From Mycolicibacterium chubuense NBB4 (GTDB lineage: Bacteria > Actinomycetota > Actinomycetes > Mycobacteriales > Mycobacteriaceae): a stretch of 64,000 nucleotides of DNA. The notes under the pieces are model-generated. The model searched no databases, was not told the DNA's origin, and saw only the letters and a program-made list of their open reading frames with translations. The position numbers and the translations under genes were made by a program. Positions 19,959-28,523 of the stretch are shown here, piece after piece; position 1 is the stretch's first letter; the number at the start of each line of letters is the position of its first letter. The stretch lies in the NCBI RefSeq assembly GCF_000266905.1, contig NC_018027.1, forward strand, positions 930,001-994,000, read 5' to 3'.

Positions 19959-20678
19959 GTGTCCTTCCCCTGCGAGCTCGGGAACTCAACGTCGAGGCAA
20001 CTGCAGAACCTCTCGCCTGCACTCCTGGTCCCGGTCGGTTCGACCGAGCAGCACGGCCCTCACCTGCCGTTGGACACCGACACCCGGATCGCGGCCGCGG
20101 TGGCAGACGCCCTGGCCGGGCGGCTGCGGACCGATCACGATCGAATCTGGCTACTGGCCCCCGCCATCGGTTACGGCGCCAGCGGTGAGCACGAGGGATT
20201 CGCGGGCACGGTCTCGATTGGCACACCGGTACTGGCGAAACTGCTTGTGGAATTCGCACGTTCGGCCTGTAACTGGGCGTCACGGGTGGTTTTCGTCAAC
20301 GGCCACGGTGGAAACGTTGCCGCCCTGCGCGAAGCGGTGGCGCAGCTGCGATACGAGGGCCGCGACGCGGGATGGTGCTCCTGCAGCGCCCGCAACGCCG
20401 ACGCCCATGCCGGCCATACCGAAACATCTGTATTGCTCCACATCTCGCCGGACGTCGTCAGGCAGGATGAGCGAGTTCCGGGCAATCGGGCTCCGCTGTC
20501 GGAATTGATGCCGCAGCTGGTCCACGGGGGAGTCGCCTCCGTCAGTTCGCTGGGGATTCTCGGGGATCCCACCACGGCGACGGCGGAGGACGGGGGAAGG
20601 ATCTTTGCTGAAATGGTCGATGTGTGCTCGGCGCGAATTTCGCGGTGGTTGCCGGACCGCGAGGGAATGCTGACGTGA
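19959..20678 (+). CDS. mftE: Mycofactocin creatininase-family peptidase MftE
   Basis: 239 residues from GTG at 19959. Creatininase-fold metal-binding segments [15 protein letters not shown] and VNGHGGN are intact. MftE hydrolyses the modified MftA to release the Val-Tyr-derived AHDP. An open frame extends back to 19857, but those 34 residues are not family-like and cover the predicted promoter. The stop overlaps the GTG of mftF (GTGA). Confidence 0.94.
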   Translation: MSFPCELGNSTSRQLQNLSPALLVPVGSTEQHGPHLPLDTDTRIAAAVADALAGRLRTDHDRIWLLAPAIGYGASGEHEGFAGTVSIGTPVLAKLLVEFARSACNWASRVVFVNGHGGNVAALREAVAQLRYEGRDAGWCSCSARNADAHAGHTETSVLLHISPDVVRQDERVPGNRAPLSELMPQLVHGGVASVSSLGILGDPTTATAEDGGRIFAEMVDVCSARISRWLPDREGMLT

Positions 20679-22087
20679 CGGGTCCGCGGCTGCCCGACGG
20701 CTTCGCCGTTCAGGTGGATCGGCGCGTGCGTGTGCTCGGCGAGGGAGCGGCGCTGCTCGGCGGATCCCCGACCCGGCTGCTGCGGCTGGCTCCCGCAGCG
20801 CAGACGATGCTCAACGGCGGTCGGCTCGAGGTGCACGACGCCGTCAGCGCACGGCTGGCGCGCACCCTGCTCGACGCCACCGTCGCCCATCCCCGGCCGC
20901 TGAGCGGGCCGTCGCACCGCGACGTCACCGTCGTTGTGCCGGTCCGGGACAATCCGGCCGGACTTGCCCGGCTCGTGGCGTCGCTGCGGGGCCTGCGGGT
21001 GGTGATCGTCGACGACGGATCGGCCGTCCCCGTGCTGGAAGCCGACTTCGCCGACGTGCACTGCGACGTCCGGATCCTTCGGCATTGCCGCAGCAAGGGG
21101 CCCGCCGCCGCGCGCAACGCGGGCCTGGCGGTCTGCGACACCGACTTGGTGGCTTTTCTCGACTCCGACGTGGTGCCCCGGCGGGGCTGGCTCGAGGCGT
21201 TGCTCGGGCATTTCTGCGATCCGGCCGTCGCGTTGGCGGCTCCGCGGATCGTGGCGCTGAGCCCGTCCGACAGCGTGGTCGCCCGCTACGAGGCCGTGCG
21301 GTCCTCGCTCGATCTCGGGCTGCGCGAGGCGCCGGTGGTGCCGTACGGCACGGTGTCGTATGTGCCGAGCGCCGCGATCATCTGCCGGCGCTCGACCCTG
21401 CGCGAGGTCGGCGGCTTCGACGAGACGCTGACCTCCGGCGAGGACGTCGACCTGTGCTGGCGCCTCAACGAGGCCGGCGCCCGGCTGCGCTACGAGCCCA
21501 TCGCGATGGTCGCGCACGACCACCGCACCGAACTGCGAAAGTGGTTCGTCCGCAAGTCCTTCTACGGCGGTTCGGCGGCGCCGCTGTCGATCCGCCATCC
21601 GGGCAAGACCGCGCCGCTGGTGATCTCGGGCTGGACGCTGGTGGTCTGGATGCTGGTGGCCCTCGGCTCGGGCTTCGGCTACCTGGCGTCGGTGACGGTG
21701 GCGATGCTCACGGGCCGCCGGATCGCCAAGTCGCTGTCGAGCGTGCAGACCGAACCGCTGGAGGTGGCCGTCGTCGCGGCGCACGGTCTGTGGTCGGCGG
21801 CGCTGCAACTGTCCTCGGCGATCTGCCGGCACTACTGGCCCGTCGCACTGCTCGCCGCGGTGCTGTCGCGACGCTGCCGGCAGGTCGTGGTCGTCGCGGC
21901 GGTGCTCGACGGGGTGTTCGACTGGCTCACGCGCAACGGGCATGCCGACGACGACGCCAAGCGGGTCGGGTTGCTCACCTACATCCTGCTCAAGCGGCTC
22001 GACGACATCGCCTACGGACTCGGCCTGTGGACGGGCGTGGTGCGGGAGCGGCACGCCGGTGCGCTCAAGCCGCAGATCCGAACCTGA
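20675..22087 (+). CDS. mftF: Mycofactocin glycosyltransferase MftF
   Basis: 470 residues. The N-terminal ~80 residues precede a GT-A family 2 domain: [26 protein letters not shown] and [10 protein letters not shown] carry the nucleotide-sugar and metal-binding acids. Two or three hydrophobic helices follow near 330-370. In M. smegmatis MftF attaches a beta-1,4-glucose chain to pre-mycofactocin. GTG at 20675 overlaps the mftE stop; an earlier ATG (20624) inside mftE is less likely. Confidence 0.94.
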   Translation: MTGPRLPDGFAVQVDRRVRVLGEGAALLGGSPTRLLRLAPAAQTMLNGGRLEVHDAVSARLARTLLDATVAHPRPLSGPSHRDVTVVVPVRDNPAGLARLVASLRGLRVVIVDDGSAVPVLEADFADVHCDVRILRHCRSKGPAAARNAGLAVCDTDLVAFLDSDVVPRRGWLEALLGHFCDPAVALAAPRIVALSPSDSVVARYEAVRSSLDLGLREAPVVPYGTVSYVPSAAIICRRSTLREVGGFDETLTSGEDVDLCWRLNEAGARLRYEPIAMVAHDHRTELRKWFVRKSFYGGSAAPLSIRHPGKTAPLVISGWTLVVWMLVALGSGFGYLASVTVAMLTGRRIAKSLSSVQTEPLEVAVVAAHGLWSAALQLSSAICRHYWPVALLAAVLSRRCRQVVVVAAVLDGVFDWLTRNGHADDDAKRVGLLTYILLKRLDDIAYGLGLWTGVVRERHAGALKPQIRT

Positions 22088-22096
22088 CCCGTCACG

Positions 22097-23530
22097 TTGA
22101 GTGACGTCCTGATCGTCGGTGCCGGCAGCGCGGGATCGGTACTGGCTGAACGGCTTTCCGCCGACGAGCGGTGCCGGGTGACGGTCGTCGAAGCGGGACC
22201 CGGCTTCACCGATCCGCGGGTGGGCACCCAGATCACCGACGGGCTCCGGTTGCCGATCGGCGTGGCGAGCTCGGTGGTGCGCCGCTACTCGGCCACGCTG
22301 ACCGACGATCCCGAGCGCCGCCTCGAGATCATGCGCGGTGCGGTGGTGGGCGGATCGGGCGCCGTCAACGGCGGGTACTTCTGCCGGGCCCTGCCGGCCG
22401 ACATCGCCGGGTGGGAGCTCGACGGATGGAGCTGGGCGGATGTGCTGCCGCACTTCACGGCGATCGAGCACGACCTGGATTTCGACACGCCCGTGCACGG
22501 CTCCGACGGCCCGATCCTCGTGCGGCGTGTCGCCCGATTCGACGGTTACACAGGGCCGTTCGTCGAGGCCGCGCGTGCGCGGGGATTCGCCTGGATCGAC
22601 GACCTCAACGGGTCGACGCCGGAGCGCCCCGTCGGCGCGGGGGTGGCGGCCGTGCCGCTGAACATCGATCGCGGCACCCGCGTCGGGCCGGGCGGCGCAT
22701 TCCTGCAACCCGCTCTCGCGCGGCCGAACCTGACGCTGCTGACCGACACGCGGGTCGGGAGGATCCGGCTGGCGGACGGCCGGGCCGTCGGCGTCGACTG
22801 TGTGGGACCGGACGGCCCGGCCACGCTGACCGCCGACCGCATCGTGCTGTGCGCGGGAGCCATCGCCTCGGCGCAGCTGCTGATGCTGTCCGGGGTGGGG
22901 CCGCACGCGGTGCTGCGGGGCGTCGGTGTGGCCGTCGAGGTCGACCTCCCCGTCGGTGCCGGTACGGTCGACCATCCCGAGTGGGTGCTTCCCGTGAGCT
23001 GGCCGGCGACCTACGGCGTCCCGCCGCTGGAGGCGGTGCTCGTCACCTCCGATGGCCTCGAGATCCGGCCGTACACAGCCGGTTTCGGCGCAATGACCAG
23101 CGGGCGGCGGGACGACCCGACCGATCGGCCGCACCTCGGGGTGACGCTGATGCGGCCCCGCTCCCGCGGGCGCGTGGCGCTCGCCTCAGCCGACCCGGGC
23201 GCCGATCCGGTGATCGAACACCACTACGACACCGAGCCCGCCGATCTCGAGCTGCTCCGCGAAGGCGCCGAGCTGGCACGTGAATTGGTCGGTGACACAG
23301 TGCAATCCGAGCCCGTGTGGTCGACGTCGCAACACCTGTGCGGGACGGCGCGAATGGGCGCCGACGGCGATCATTCGGCGGTGGTCGACCCGCGCTGCCG
23401 GGTGCGGGGGGTCGAAAGACTCTGGGTGGTGGACGGATCCATCCTGCCCGCCATTCCGAGCCGCGGGCCGCACGCGACGATCGTCATGGCCGCCCACCGC
23501 TGCGCGGAATTCGTCGCCGGTACTGACTAA
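22097..23530 (+). CDS. mftG: Mycofactocin-associated GMC dehydrogenase MftG
   Basis: 477 residues from TTG at 22097, giving SDVLIVGAGSAGSVLAERL with the FAD GxGxxG motif. GMC signatures include VVGGSGAVNGGYFCR and the C-terminal HLCGTARMG ... DGSILPAIPSRGPHATIVM with the catalytic His region. In M. smegmatis MftG re-oxidises mycofactocinol and links it to the respiratory chain during growth on ethanol. Nine nucleotides after mftF; last gene of the cluster. No Fe-S or membrane domain. Confidence 0.93.
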   Translation: MSDVLIVGAGSAGSVLAERLSADERCRVTVVEAGPGFTDPRVGTQITDGLRLPIGVASSVVRRYSATLTDDPERRLEIMRGAVVGGSGAVNGGYFCRALPADIAGWELDGWSWADVLPHFTAIEHDLDFDTPVHGSDGPILVRRVARFDGYTGPFVEAARARGFAWIDDLNGSTPERPVGAGVAAVPLNIDRGTRVGPGGAFLQPALARPNLTLLTDTRVGRIRLADGRAVGVDCVGPDGPATLTADRIVLCAGAIASAQLLMLSGVGPHAVLRGVGVAVEVDLPVGAGTVDHPEWVLPVSWPATYGVPPLEAVLVTSDGLEIRPYTAGFGAMTSGRRDDPTDRPHLGVTLMRPRSRGRVALASADPGADPVIEHHYDTEPADLELLREGAELARELVGDTVQSEPVWSTSQHLCGTARMGADGDHSAVVDPRCRVRGVERLWVVDGSILPAIPSRGPHATIVMAAHRCAEFVAGTD

Positions 23531-23535
23531 TCGCG

Positions 23536-25116
23536 CTAATCGCGTCCGGAGCGCAGGCGCAGCACGACGCTCCACTGCCGGCCGTCGCGCCCCGGCGACC
23601 AGACCGCGACGAACACGGCCCCGACGACGAGCAGTACCGACAATGCGAGCAGAGCCTGATCGGCGGCGTGCAGGAACGCGGTCTGGGCCTGATCGGCCAG
23701 CGCGTTGCCCCGGGGGCCGAGGCGTTCGGCGATCGACAGTGCGGAGGCCAAAGAGTCGGTGGCGCTGTGGCGAACCTGTTCCGGGAATCCTTGCAGCATC
23801 GGGCGCAGCGAGCTCTGGTATGCGGCGGCCAGGATCGAGCCCGCCACGGCGATACCGACGGCGGCCCCGATCTCCCGTGTCGCATCGTTGACGGCGGACG
23901 CGACGCCCTGCTTCTCGTCGGGCGCCGCATTCATGATCGCCGAGGTCGTTGGCGCCGTGGCCAATCCGATGCCCGAGGCGGCGAGAAGCAGCGGCCACAT
24001 CACGTCGATGAATGTCGCGTCCGCATCGAGGAAACGCATGGAGAACAGTCCGGCTGCCAACAGGAGCAGGCCGCCGCAGACCGCGAACCGCAGTCCCACC
24101 TTCGGCAGGTACAGGTGCATGGTGCCGCCCAGCACCAGCACCGGGAACGCCAGCGGCGACAGCGCGAACGCGGTCTGCAGCGCGCTGTATCCCATCACCA
24201 GCTGCATGAACTGCATCTCGACGAAGAAGAAGCCGAAGTTGGCGATGAACAGAAAGGTGATGCCCGCGGCTCCGGTGGCGAAATCGGGTCGCGTGAACAG
24301 CCGCACGTCGAGCAGGGGGTGTTCTCGGCGCAGCTGCACCAGCGCGAAGGCTGCTGCGAGAGCCACGCCGGCCGAGAGGCACACCAGTACGAGGACATCG
24401 GTCCATCCCCGTTCCGGGGCCTCGACGACACCGAGGACGAATACGGCGATCCCCGTGCCGATCAGGCCCGCGCCCAGCCAGTCGATCGGGGTGGCGGTGT
24501 CGTCGCGCGACGAGCCGATGGTGCAGGTCAGGGCGAACATCAGCAGCGCCGCGGCCGCGAAGGCGTAGAAGATCGACTGCCACGAGAAGTAGTGCAGCAG
24601 AGCGCCGGTGCCGAGGAAGCCGAACACCGCGCCGGAGCCCGCGACGCCGGCCCAGATGCCGACCGCCTTGTTGCGTTCGGATTTCGGGAACGCCGCGGTC
24701 AGCAGCGACAGTGTCGCCGGCATGATGAACGCGGCTCCGATGCCTGCGGCCGCCCGCGCGAGGATGATCTGCATCGGGCTGTCCAGCAGGATGGGCGCGA
24801 TCGAGGCCAGGCAGAACACGGCCAGCCCGACCAGCAGGGCACCGCGGCGGCCGTAACGGTCGCCGAGTGCCCCGGCGGGCAGCAGCAGGCAGGCCAGCGC
24901 CAGCGTGTAGCCGTCGACGATCCAGGTCAGCTGGGACTGCGTGGCAGACGTCTGCACGGCGATGTCGGGCAGCGCGGCGTTGAGGGCGACCATCGACGCG
25001 ATGACCAGCAAGACGTCGACGCTGGCGATCACCAGCAGCCACAGGCGTCTCCGTGGGGAGAGGGCGGCGATTTCGGCGTCGATATCCTGGGAGGATCCGG
25101 CGAGGGTGTCGACCAT
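23536..25116 (-). CDS. MFS drug:H+ antiporter, DHA2 (14-TM) family
   Basis: 526 residues with about 14 hydrophobic helices. DHA2 markers include TWIVDGYTLALACLLLPAGALGDRYGRRG (motifs A and D) and an alanine-rich GIGAAFIMPATLSLL motif C region. ATG at 25116 on the minus strand; the frame continues upstream but without family similarity. Divergent from a TetR gene with two operator-like palindromes between them, the usual EmrB/QacA-TetR arrangement. It converges on mftG with 5 nt between stops. Substrate unknown. Confidence 0.9.
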   Translation of the reverse strand: MVDTLAGSSQDIDAEIAALSPRRRLWLLVIASVDVLLVIASMVALNAALPDIAVQTSATQSQLTWIVDGYTLALACLLLPAGALGDRYGRRGALLVGLAVFCLASIAPILLDSPMQIILARAAAGIGAAFIMPATLSLLTAAFPKSERNKAVGIWAGVAGSGAVFGFLGTGALLHYFSWQSIFYAFAAAALLMFALTCTIGSSRDDTATPIDWLGAGLIGTGIAVFVLGVVEAPERGWTDVLVLVCLSAGVALAAAFALVQLRREHPLLDVRLFTRPDFATGAAGITFLFIANFGFFFVEMQFMQLVMGYSALQTAFALSPLAFPVLVLGGTMHLYLPKVGLRFAVCGGLLLLAAGLFSMRFLDADATFIDVMWPLLLAASGIGLATAPTTSAIMNAAPDEKQGVASAVNDATREIGAAVGIAVAGSILAAAYQSSLRPMLQGFPEQVRHSATDSLASALSIAERLGPRGNALADQAQTAFLHAADQALLALSVLLVVGAVFVAVWSPGRDGRQWSVVLRLRSGRD

Positions 25117-25146
25117 GTCGTCTCTCTCTCGGAAGCAGATATTTTC

Positions 25147-25189
25147 GAGACCGACAGTCTCAAAACTATCCCGCGAGACTATCAGTCTC
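25147..25189. promoter_or_regulatory. Pair of palindromic operators between MFS and TetR genes
   Basis: GAGACCGACAGTCTC (25147-25161) and GAGACTATCAGTCTC (25175-25189) are two 15-bp inverted repeats with centres 28 bp apart. The second is perfect (GAGACT-ATC-AGTCTC) and the first has one mismatch. Their place in the divergent promoter region strongly suggests binding by the adjacent TetR protein. Confidence 0.8.
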
Positions 25190-25236
25190 GTTACAAGACC
25201 AACAGGCTTGTGCCCGCTCTGGAGGTGATGGAAACC

Positions 25237-25878
25237 ATGACCGCCGCAAGTGGTGACCCGCGGCCGGCGCGCTCCCGGGCCCGCCTGCTCGAGGCCGCGA
25301 CGACGCTGCTGCGTACGGGGGGTCCGGGCGCGGTGACGATCGATGCGGTCACACGCAAGGCCAACGTGGCGCGGGCCACCCTCTACCGCCACTTTCCCAG
25401 CGCGAATGATCTTGTGGCAGCCGCGTTCACGAGCCTGATCCCGCCTCCGCCGATGCCGCCGGAGTCCGGCAGTTTGCGGGACCGGCTGATCGCGGTCGTC
25501 GCCGAGTGGGCGGAGTCGATCGCCGAGGCGCCCACGACACTGACGGCCATGGCCTGGCTGTCTCTCGGTCCCGACATGACCGAGCTGCCCGGTTCCGCCC
25601 CAGCCGCAACCCACCGGGCCGGACCGCAGGTGCACTCGCTGCGGGAACGGATCGCCGAGCAGTACTCGGCGCCGTTCGACAGCATCTTCGACAGCCCGCA
25701 GGCCGCCGCCGAACTGGGGCCGGTGGACCGCACCACCGCGTTCGCGCTGCTGATCGGTCCACTGGCCTTCGGCCGGATCAGCACGCTGGCCGAGTTCGAC
25801 TACCAGGCCGTGGCGGTCGCCGCCGTCGACGGCTTCCTGGCGGTCAGCGCACGGAACAGCGAATCGGCAGGTGCTTGA
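25237..25878 (+). CDS. TetR-family regulator of the adjacent MFS exporter
   Basis: 213 residues. HTH at about 10-60 (SRARLLEAATTLLRTGGPGAVTIDAVTRKANVARATLYRHFPS). The C-terminal half has the TetR helical ligand domain. ATG at 25237 lies 11 nt after a GGAGG; an ATG at 25228 is only 2 nt away from it. The 3' end overlaps the convergent P450 gene by 35 nt. The paired palindromes upstream point to autoregulation and control of the MFS gene. Confidence 0.88.
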   Translation: MTAASGDPRPARSRARLLEAATTLLRTGGPGAVTIDAVTRKANVARATLYRHFPSANDLVAAAFTSLIPPPPMPPESGSLRDRLIAVVAEWAESIAEAPTTLTAMAWLSLGPDMTELPGSAPAATHRAGPQVHSLRERIAEQYSAPFDSIFDSPQAAAELGPVDRTTAFALLIGPLAFGRISTLAEFDYQAVAVAAVDGFLAVSARNSESAGA

Positions 25879-27091
25879 GCCCGCCGACGAACGTCGTCGC
25901 CGCGAGTTCGGGTTCGCCGGCCAGCTCGATCGACTCGAGCCGGGGCAGCAGCTCGGTGAAGATGCTGTTCATCTCCATGCGGGCCAGCGCGGCGCCGAGG
26001 CAGAAGTGCACGCCGTAGCCGAACGACAGGTGCTTGTTGGGGTCGCGCCCGACGTCGAAGCGGAACGGGTCGTCGAAGACGTCCTCGTCGCGGTTGCCCG
26101 ACACGTAGGCCAGGTACACGGACTCGCCCTTGGCGATCGGGACGCCGCGCACCGTGGTGTCCTCCGCCGCGGTGCGCATGAACTCCTTGACCGGGGTCGT
26201 CCACCGGATCATCTCTTCGACCGCAGTCGGCATCAGTCCCGGATCGGCCTGCAGTCGCGCGAGTTCCCCGGGGTTCTCGATGAGGGCGTGCAGTCCGCCG
26301 GAGATGGCGTCCTTGGTGGTGTCGTGGCCGGCGCTGGCGACGATGACGTAGTAGGACAGCGTGTCCACGTCCGACATGAGTTCCCCGTCGACGAGGCCGT
26401 TGGCGATCGCCGATGCGAGATCGTCGGTCGGGTTCGCGCGCCGTGACGCCGTCAGCGCCCCGAAGTAGTTGAAGAAGTCGGTCAGCACCGCCATCTGCTC
26501 CTCAGGAGTGGTGCCGCGCTTGTATTCGTCGTCGTCGCCGCCGAACATCTCCTGGGTCAGCATGTGCATCCGGCTGAAGTCCTCTTCGGGCAGGCCCAGC
26601 AGCGACAGGATCACGTACAGCGGAAAGTTGACCGCGATCTCGGTGACGAAGTCGCACTCACCGCCGATGTCACGCATCTTGTCGACATAGCGCTTGGCGA
26701 GCTCGTCGACGCGGATCTTCAAGTCGCGCATCGCTTTCGGGCGGAACCAGTCGGCGCCGATGGCCCGCACCTTGCGATGGTGCGGATCGTCCATGTGGAT
26801 CAGGGTGCGCAGCCCGAACCCCGCCTCGAGTTGCGCCCTGGCCAGGTCGTCGGCCTCCGCTGTGACCAGCACCGGGCGGGGCTCGGACAGCCACAGGTCG
26901 TTCGCCCGTTCGATGTCCATGATGTCGGCGTGCTTGGTGATCGCCCAGAACGGCCGGTACGGCGCCTGGTCCACCCAGGCGACGGGTTCGTGGGCCCGCA
27001 GGTCGGCGAGCGAGGCGTGCAGCCGCTCGTCGTCGGCGTACGCCGTCGGGTCGGCCAGGACTTTCGTGGCGCTGTTGACGTCGCCGCCCAT
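25844..27091 (-). CDS. Cytochrome P450 (first of a tandem paralogous pair)
   Basis: 415 residues. I-helix AGHDTT (acid-alcohol pair), ExxR in EEMIRW, and the heme loop FGYGVHFCLG with the axial Cys are intact, so the protein should be a functional soluble P450. ATG at 27091 with GAGGAG 4 nt upstream. It closely resembles the next P450 over its full length (e.g. GADWFRPKAM, LTQEMFGGDDDE, MIRWTTPVKEFMRT), implying recent duplication. No ferredoxin gene is adjacent. Substrate unknown. Confidence 0.92.
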   Translation of the reverse strand: MGGDVNSATKVLADPTAYADDERLHASLADLRAHEPVAWVDQAPYRPFWAITKHADIMDIERANDLWLSEPRPVLVTAEADDLARAQLEAGFGLRTLIHMDDPHHRKVRAIGADWFRPKAMRDLKIRVDELAKRYVDKMRDIGGECDFVTEIAVNFPLYVILSLLGLPEEDFSRMHMLTQEMFGGDDDEYKRGTTPEEQMAVLTDFFNYFGALTASRRANPTDDLASAIANGLVDGELMSDVDTLSYYVIVASAGHDTTKDAISGGLHALIENPGELARLQADPGLMPTAVEEMIRWTTPVKEFMRTAAEDTTVRGVPIAKGESVYLAYVSGNRDEDVFDDPFRFDVGRDPNKHLSFGYGVHFCLGAALARMEMNSIFTELLPRLESIELAGEPELAATTFVGGLKHLPIRCSVR

Positions 27092-27105
27092 GGGACTCCT
27101 CACTG

Positions 27106-27132
27106 TGTCTTGACTGGTGTCAAGACAGTGTA
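27106..27132. promoter_or_regulatory. Palindromic operator and -10 box upstream of the first P450
   Basis: TGTCTTGAC-TGGT-GTCAAGACA (27106-27127) is a perfect 9-bp inverted repeat with a 4-nt spacer. On the minus strand it abuts a TACACT -10 box (27132-27127) so that it covers the predicted start of transcription. The second P450 gene has the same arrangement, so both are probably repressed by one regulator. Confidence 0.75.
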
Positions 27133-27154
27133 TGTGAGGCTGGTCACGCGCCGA

Positions 27155-28405
27155 TCAGCGCAGCGAGTACCGGATCGGTAGGTGCTTGAGGCCGCCCACG
27201 AACGTGGTGGCCACCCACGCCGGCGTCCCGGCCAGCTCGATCGAGTCCAGGCGCGGCACCAGCTCGGTGAAGAAGCTGTTGGTCTCCATGCGCGCCAGCG
27301 CGGCGCCGAGACAGAAGTGCACTCCGTAGCCGAACGACAGGTGCTTGTTGGGGTCACGGCCGACGTCGAAGCGGTCGGGGTCGTCGAAGATGTCCTCGTC
27401 GCGGTTGGCCGAGACGTAGGACAGCAGAACCGACTCGCCCTCCTTGATCGGCACTCCGCGCACTTCGGTGTCGGCGGTGGCCGTGCGCATGAACTCCTTG
27501 ACCGGGGTGGTCCAGCGGATCATCTCCTCGACCGCGGTGCCCATCAGTTCCGGGTGCGCCTTGAGCCGGGCGAGCTGGTCGGGATTCTCGATCAGCGCCA
27601 GCAGCCCGCCGGAGATCGCGGCGCTGGTGGTGTCGTGGCCCGCGCTGGCGACGATCACGTAGTACGACAGGCAGTCGATGTCGTTGAGGTACTCGCCGTC
27701 GATCCTGGCGTTCGCGATGGCCGAGGCGAGGTCCTCGGTGGGGTGCGCCCGGCGTTCGGCGGTCAGCGCGGTGAAGTAGCGGAAGAAGTCGGTGATGACC
27801 TCGTGCAGTTCCTCGGGGCTCTTGCCGCGGGTGAACTCGTCGTCGTCGCCGCCGAACATCTCCTGGGTCAGCTTGAGCATGCGGCCGAAGTCCGACTCGG
27901 GCAGCCCGAGCAGCGACAGGATGACGTAGAGCGGGAAGTTGACCGCCACCTCTTGGACGAAGTCGCATTCGGGGCCGTTCTCGACCATCTTGTCGACGTA
28001 GATCTTGGCCAGCTCGTCGACGCGGGTCTTCAGGGCGCGCATCGCCTTTGGGCGGAACCAGTCGGCGCCGACCTTGCGGACGTCGCGGTGCAGGGGGTCG
28101 TCCATGTGGATGAGCGTCCGGATGCCGCCGCCCGCGTCGAGGTTGGCCTGGGACAGGTCGTCGGTGGCCGCAGTGGCCAGCAGCGGCCGGGGGGCGTTGA
28201 TCCACAGCTCGTTGTCGCGCTCGATCGCCATGATGTTGGCGTGCCTGGTGACCGCCCAGAACGGCCGGTAGCCGGGCACGTCGACCCAGGACACCGGGGC
28301 GTGGGCGCGCAGATGCGCCAGCGCGGCGTGCAGGCGCGCCTCGTCGGCGTAAGCCCCCGGGTCGGCCAGCACATTGGCTGCCTCGTCGATCACTGGTGTG
28401 CTCAT
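27155..28405 (-). CDS. Cytochrome P450 (second of a tandem paralogous pair)
   Basis: 416 residues from ATG at 28405. Same hallmark motifs as its neighbour: AGHDTT, ExxR (EEMIRW), FGYGVHFCLG with the heme Cys. Substrate-recognition stretches differ modestly from the first P450 (for example the B-C loop), so the pair may share or split a substrate range. Redox partners could be the ferredoxin reductase at 11.5 kb, though this is speculative. Each P450 has its own promoter with a matching palindromic operator. Confidence 0.92.
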   Translation of the reverse strand: MSTPVIDEAANVLADPGAYADEARLHAALAHLRAHAPVSWVDVPGYRPFWAVTRHANIMAIERDNELWINAPRPLLATAATDDLSQANLDAGGGIRTLIHMDDPLHRDVRKVGADWFRPKAMRALKTRVDELAKIYVDKMVENGPECDFVQEVAVNFPLYVILSLLGLPESDFGRMLKLTQEMFGGDDDEFTRGKSPEELHEVITDFFRYFTALTAERRAHPTEDLASAIANARIDGEYLNDIDCLSYYVIVASAGHDTTSAAISGGLLALIENPDQLARLKAHPELMGTAVEEMIRWTTPVKEFMRTATADTEVRGVPIKEGESVLLSYVSANRDEDIFDDPDRFDVGRDPNKHLSFGYGVHFCLGAALARMETNSFFTELVPRLDSIELAGTPAWVATTFVGGLKHLPIRYSLR

Positions 28406-28429
28406 GGCCCTGCCTTCGATGCGGTGGAA

Positions 28430-28453
28430 CTTGACGGGTGTCAAGACAATGTA
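28430..28453. promoter_or_regulatory. Palindromic operator and -10 box upstream of the second P450
   Basis: CTTGAC-GGGT-GTCAAG (28430-28445) is a perfect 6-bp inverted repeat next to TACATT on the minus strand (28453-28448). Compared with the first P450 site, the -10 box, GTCTTGACACC and GTCAAG are conserved at the same spacing while flanks differ, which marks the functional bases. Confidence 0.72.
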
Positions 28454-28523
28454 GGTGATCTCGCTCACTCGCGGATAGTCGGGTGCGGGTCGGTGCCCGG
28501 CGTGTCGCCAGTAGGCTCTGGCA

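Noticed and set aside
20171..23134. 987-codon minus-strand open frame opposite mftE, mftF and mftG
   Set aside because: Spans three securely identified genes on the other strand and has low-complexity Arg/His/Gly composition.
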